Shown here in pieces: positions 15,394-15,971 of a stretch of DNA of 15,971 nt (its first letter is position 1; every line of letters starts with the position of its first letter). Origin of the DNA: Calocera cornea HHB12733 (Eukaryota; Basidiomycota; Dacrymycetes; Dacrymycetales; Dacrymycetaceae). Under the pieces are notes generated by a model. It saw only the letters and a list, made by a program, of their open reading frames with translations, was not told the origin of the DNA and made no database searches. The position numbers were made by a program, and so were the translations under genes. The stretch is from positions 7,864-23,834 of the forward strand of contig KV424154.1 of assembly GCA_001632435.1 (NCBI GenBank). The letters are read 5' to 3'.

Positions 15394-15971
15394 TCAGGAC
15401 TCATTGGGTATCAGAGAGATGACGGTTCCATCGTCGCAGATCACTTTGAATCGTACTGCAAGATATTAATGAATACGCATACTTGTCTCCCAGGAGTGGG
15501 ACGCACAGATCGTGAATTGCGCACCCTTCTGCTGTCGGATACTGGTGAAGTATACGGTTCCCTTTCCTGGGACAGTTCATCAATGATCGGCAACGAGAAG
15601 GATGCTCGAAGCGTCACCATACCTTTTGACCCTTGTATCCGGAAGCTCACATCGACATTCCCCTGCAGCAGATTGACCTTGTGGCCGTCTCAGTCCTACC
15701 GCAGCACAACAGGGCAGCAGAGACTCACCGCTCCAGAGATATACGGGTCCCCCAGAGCCCACCACTGCGGCTCGAACCTGACGCTCTGGCCGAGCACGGG
15801 TGCCAGCCGCGGGTCGTACTTGAGCCGGGAGATCAGCTGCTGCACCACAGAGCTGGACAGGCGCTCCTGGTTCATCGCGTAGAGGAGGAAGGCGCCCCAT
15901 GCTGAGAGGCCCAGCACACCCAGGCCGATGAACAGCGGGGTCTTGCTCTGCCGCAGGAGGTCAGGGGGGGG
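15394..15971 (-). CDS. COA1: Cytochrome c oxidase assembly factor COA1, C-terminal part
   Basis: COA1 is an inner-membrane mitochondrial protein that helps pass newly made Cox1 into complex IV assembly. The 5' end lies beyond the right edge. Visible exons are 15971-15729, 15677-15623, 15566-15507 and 15455-15394 (139 aa plus stop). Introns 15678-15728 (GTGAGT, ends AAG), 15567-15622 (GTATGG, ends CAG) and 15456-15506 (GTGCGT, ends CAG) are 51, 56 and 51 nt. A single membrane segment (PLFIGLGVLGLSAWGAFLLY) is followed by NQERLSSSVVQQLISRLKYD, WWALGDPYISG, VNLLQGNVDVSFRIQGSKG, KGTVYFTSIR and TILRFKVICDDGTVISL, the family's order of conserved blocks; the last three appear only after splicing. 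It ends IPNES. Convergent with the PPR gene. Family identity is strong; the symbol rests on remembered family motifs. Confidence 0.88.

Overview
The window is a GC-rich, intron-rich nuclear segment from a filamentous basidiomycete, most likely an Agaricomycete. The evidence is eukaryotic gene content, introns of 47-58 nt with GT(G/A)NGT-like donors and CTNAC-like branch sites, and protein sequences closest in my recollection to mushroom-forming fungi. I assigned introns by eye from splice motifs, reading frame and remembered family sequences; no alignment was run. No tRNA, rRNA, CRISPR array or recognisable transposase was seen.

Layout. (1) 1-634, minus: 5' part of an unrecognised protein gene running off the left edge. 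(2) About 640-3000: repeat-rich, gene-poor stretch with an 18-nt degenerate repeat whose orientation flips near 1120, a GGGAGAY heptamer microsatellite inside a duplicated segment, a 14-nt minisatellite graded from degenerate to nearly uniform, and a second 18-nt array ending about 230 nt before RPL5. (3) 3176-4212, plus: ribosomal protein uL18/RPL5, 3 exons. (4) 4424-6272, minus: REX3-type RNA exonuclease, 4 exons. (5) 6522-7953, plus: Gfd2/YDR514C-like protein with a DEDDh-like nuclease fold, 4 exons, head-to-head with REX3. (6) 8188-9907, minus: two-domain fluoride channel FEX with a long phospho-site-like N-tail, 3 exons. (7) 10525-15153, plus: 1486-residue mitochondrial PPR protein of the PET309/CYA-5 type, 4 exons, one intron with a GC-AG boundary. 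(8) 15394-15971, minus: cytochrome c oxidase assembly factor COA1, cut by the right edge.

How the genes relate. Genes alternate in strand, giving two divergent promoters (REX3/Gfd2-like, FEX/PPR) and three convergent ends (RPL5/REX3, Gfd2-like/FEX, PPR/COA1). Most are housekeeping. Two pairings stand out: the PPR protein and COA1 both belong to families acting in Cox1 synthesis and early complex IV assembly, and REX3 and the Gfd2-like gene are both DEDDh-superfamily proteins sharing a 249-nt promoter. The least explained element is the 18-nt repeat (core CGGAAGCAAA), which occurs in the intergenic DNA beside three genes and, in a GGAAC variant, inside coding exon 1 of the left-edge gene.
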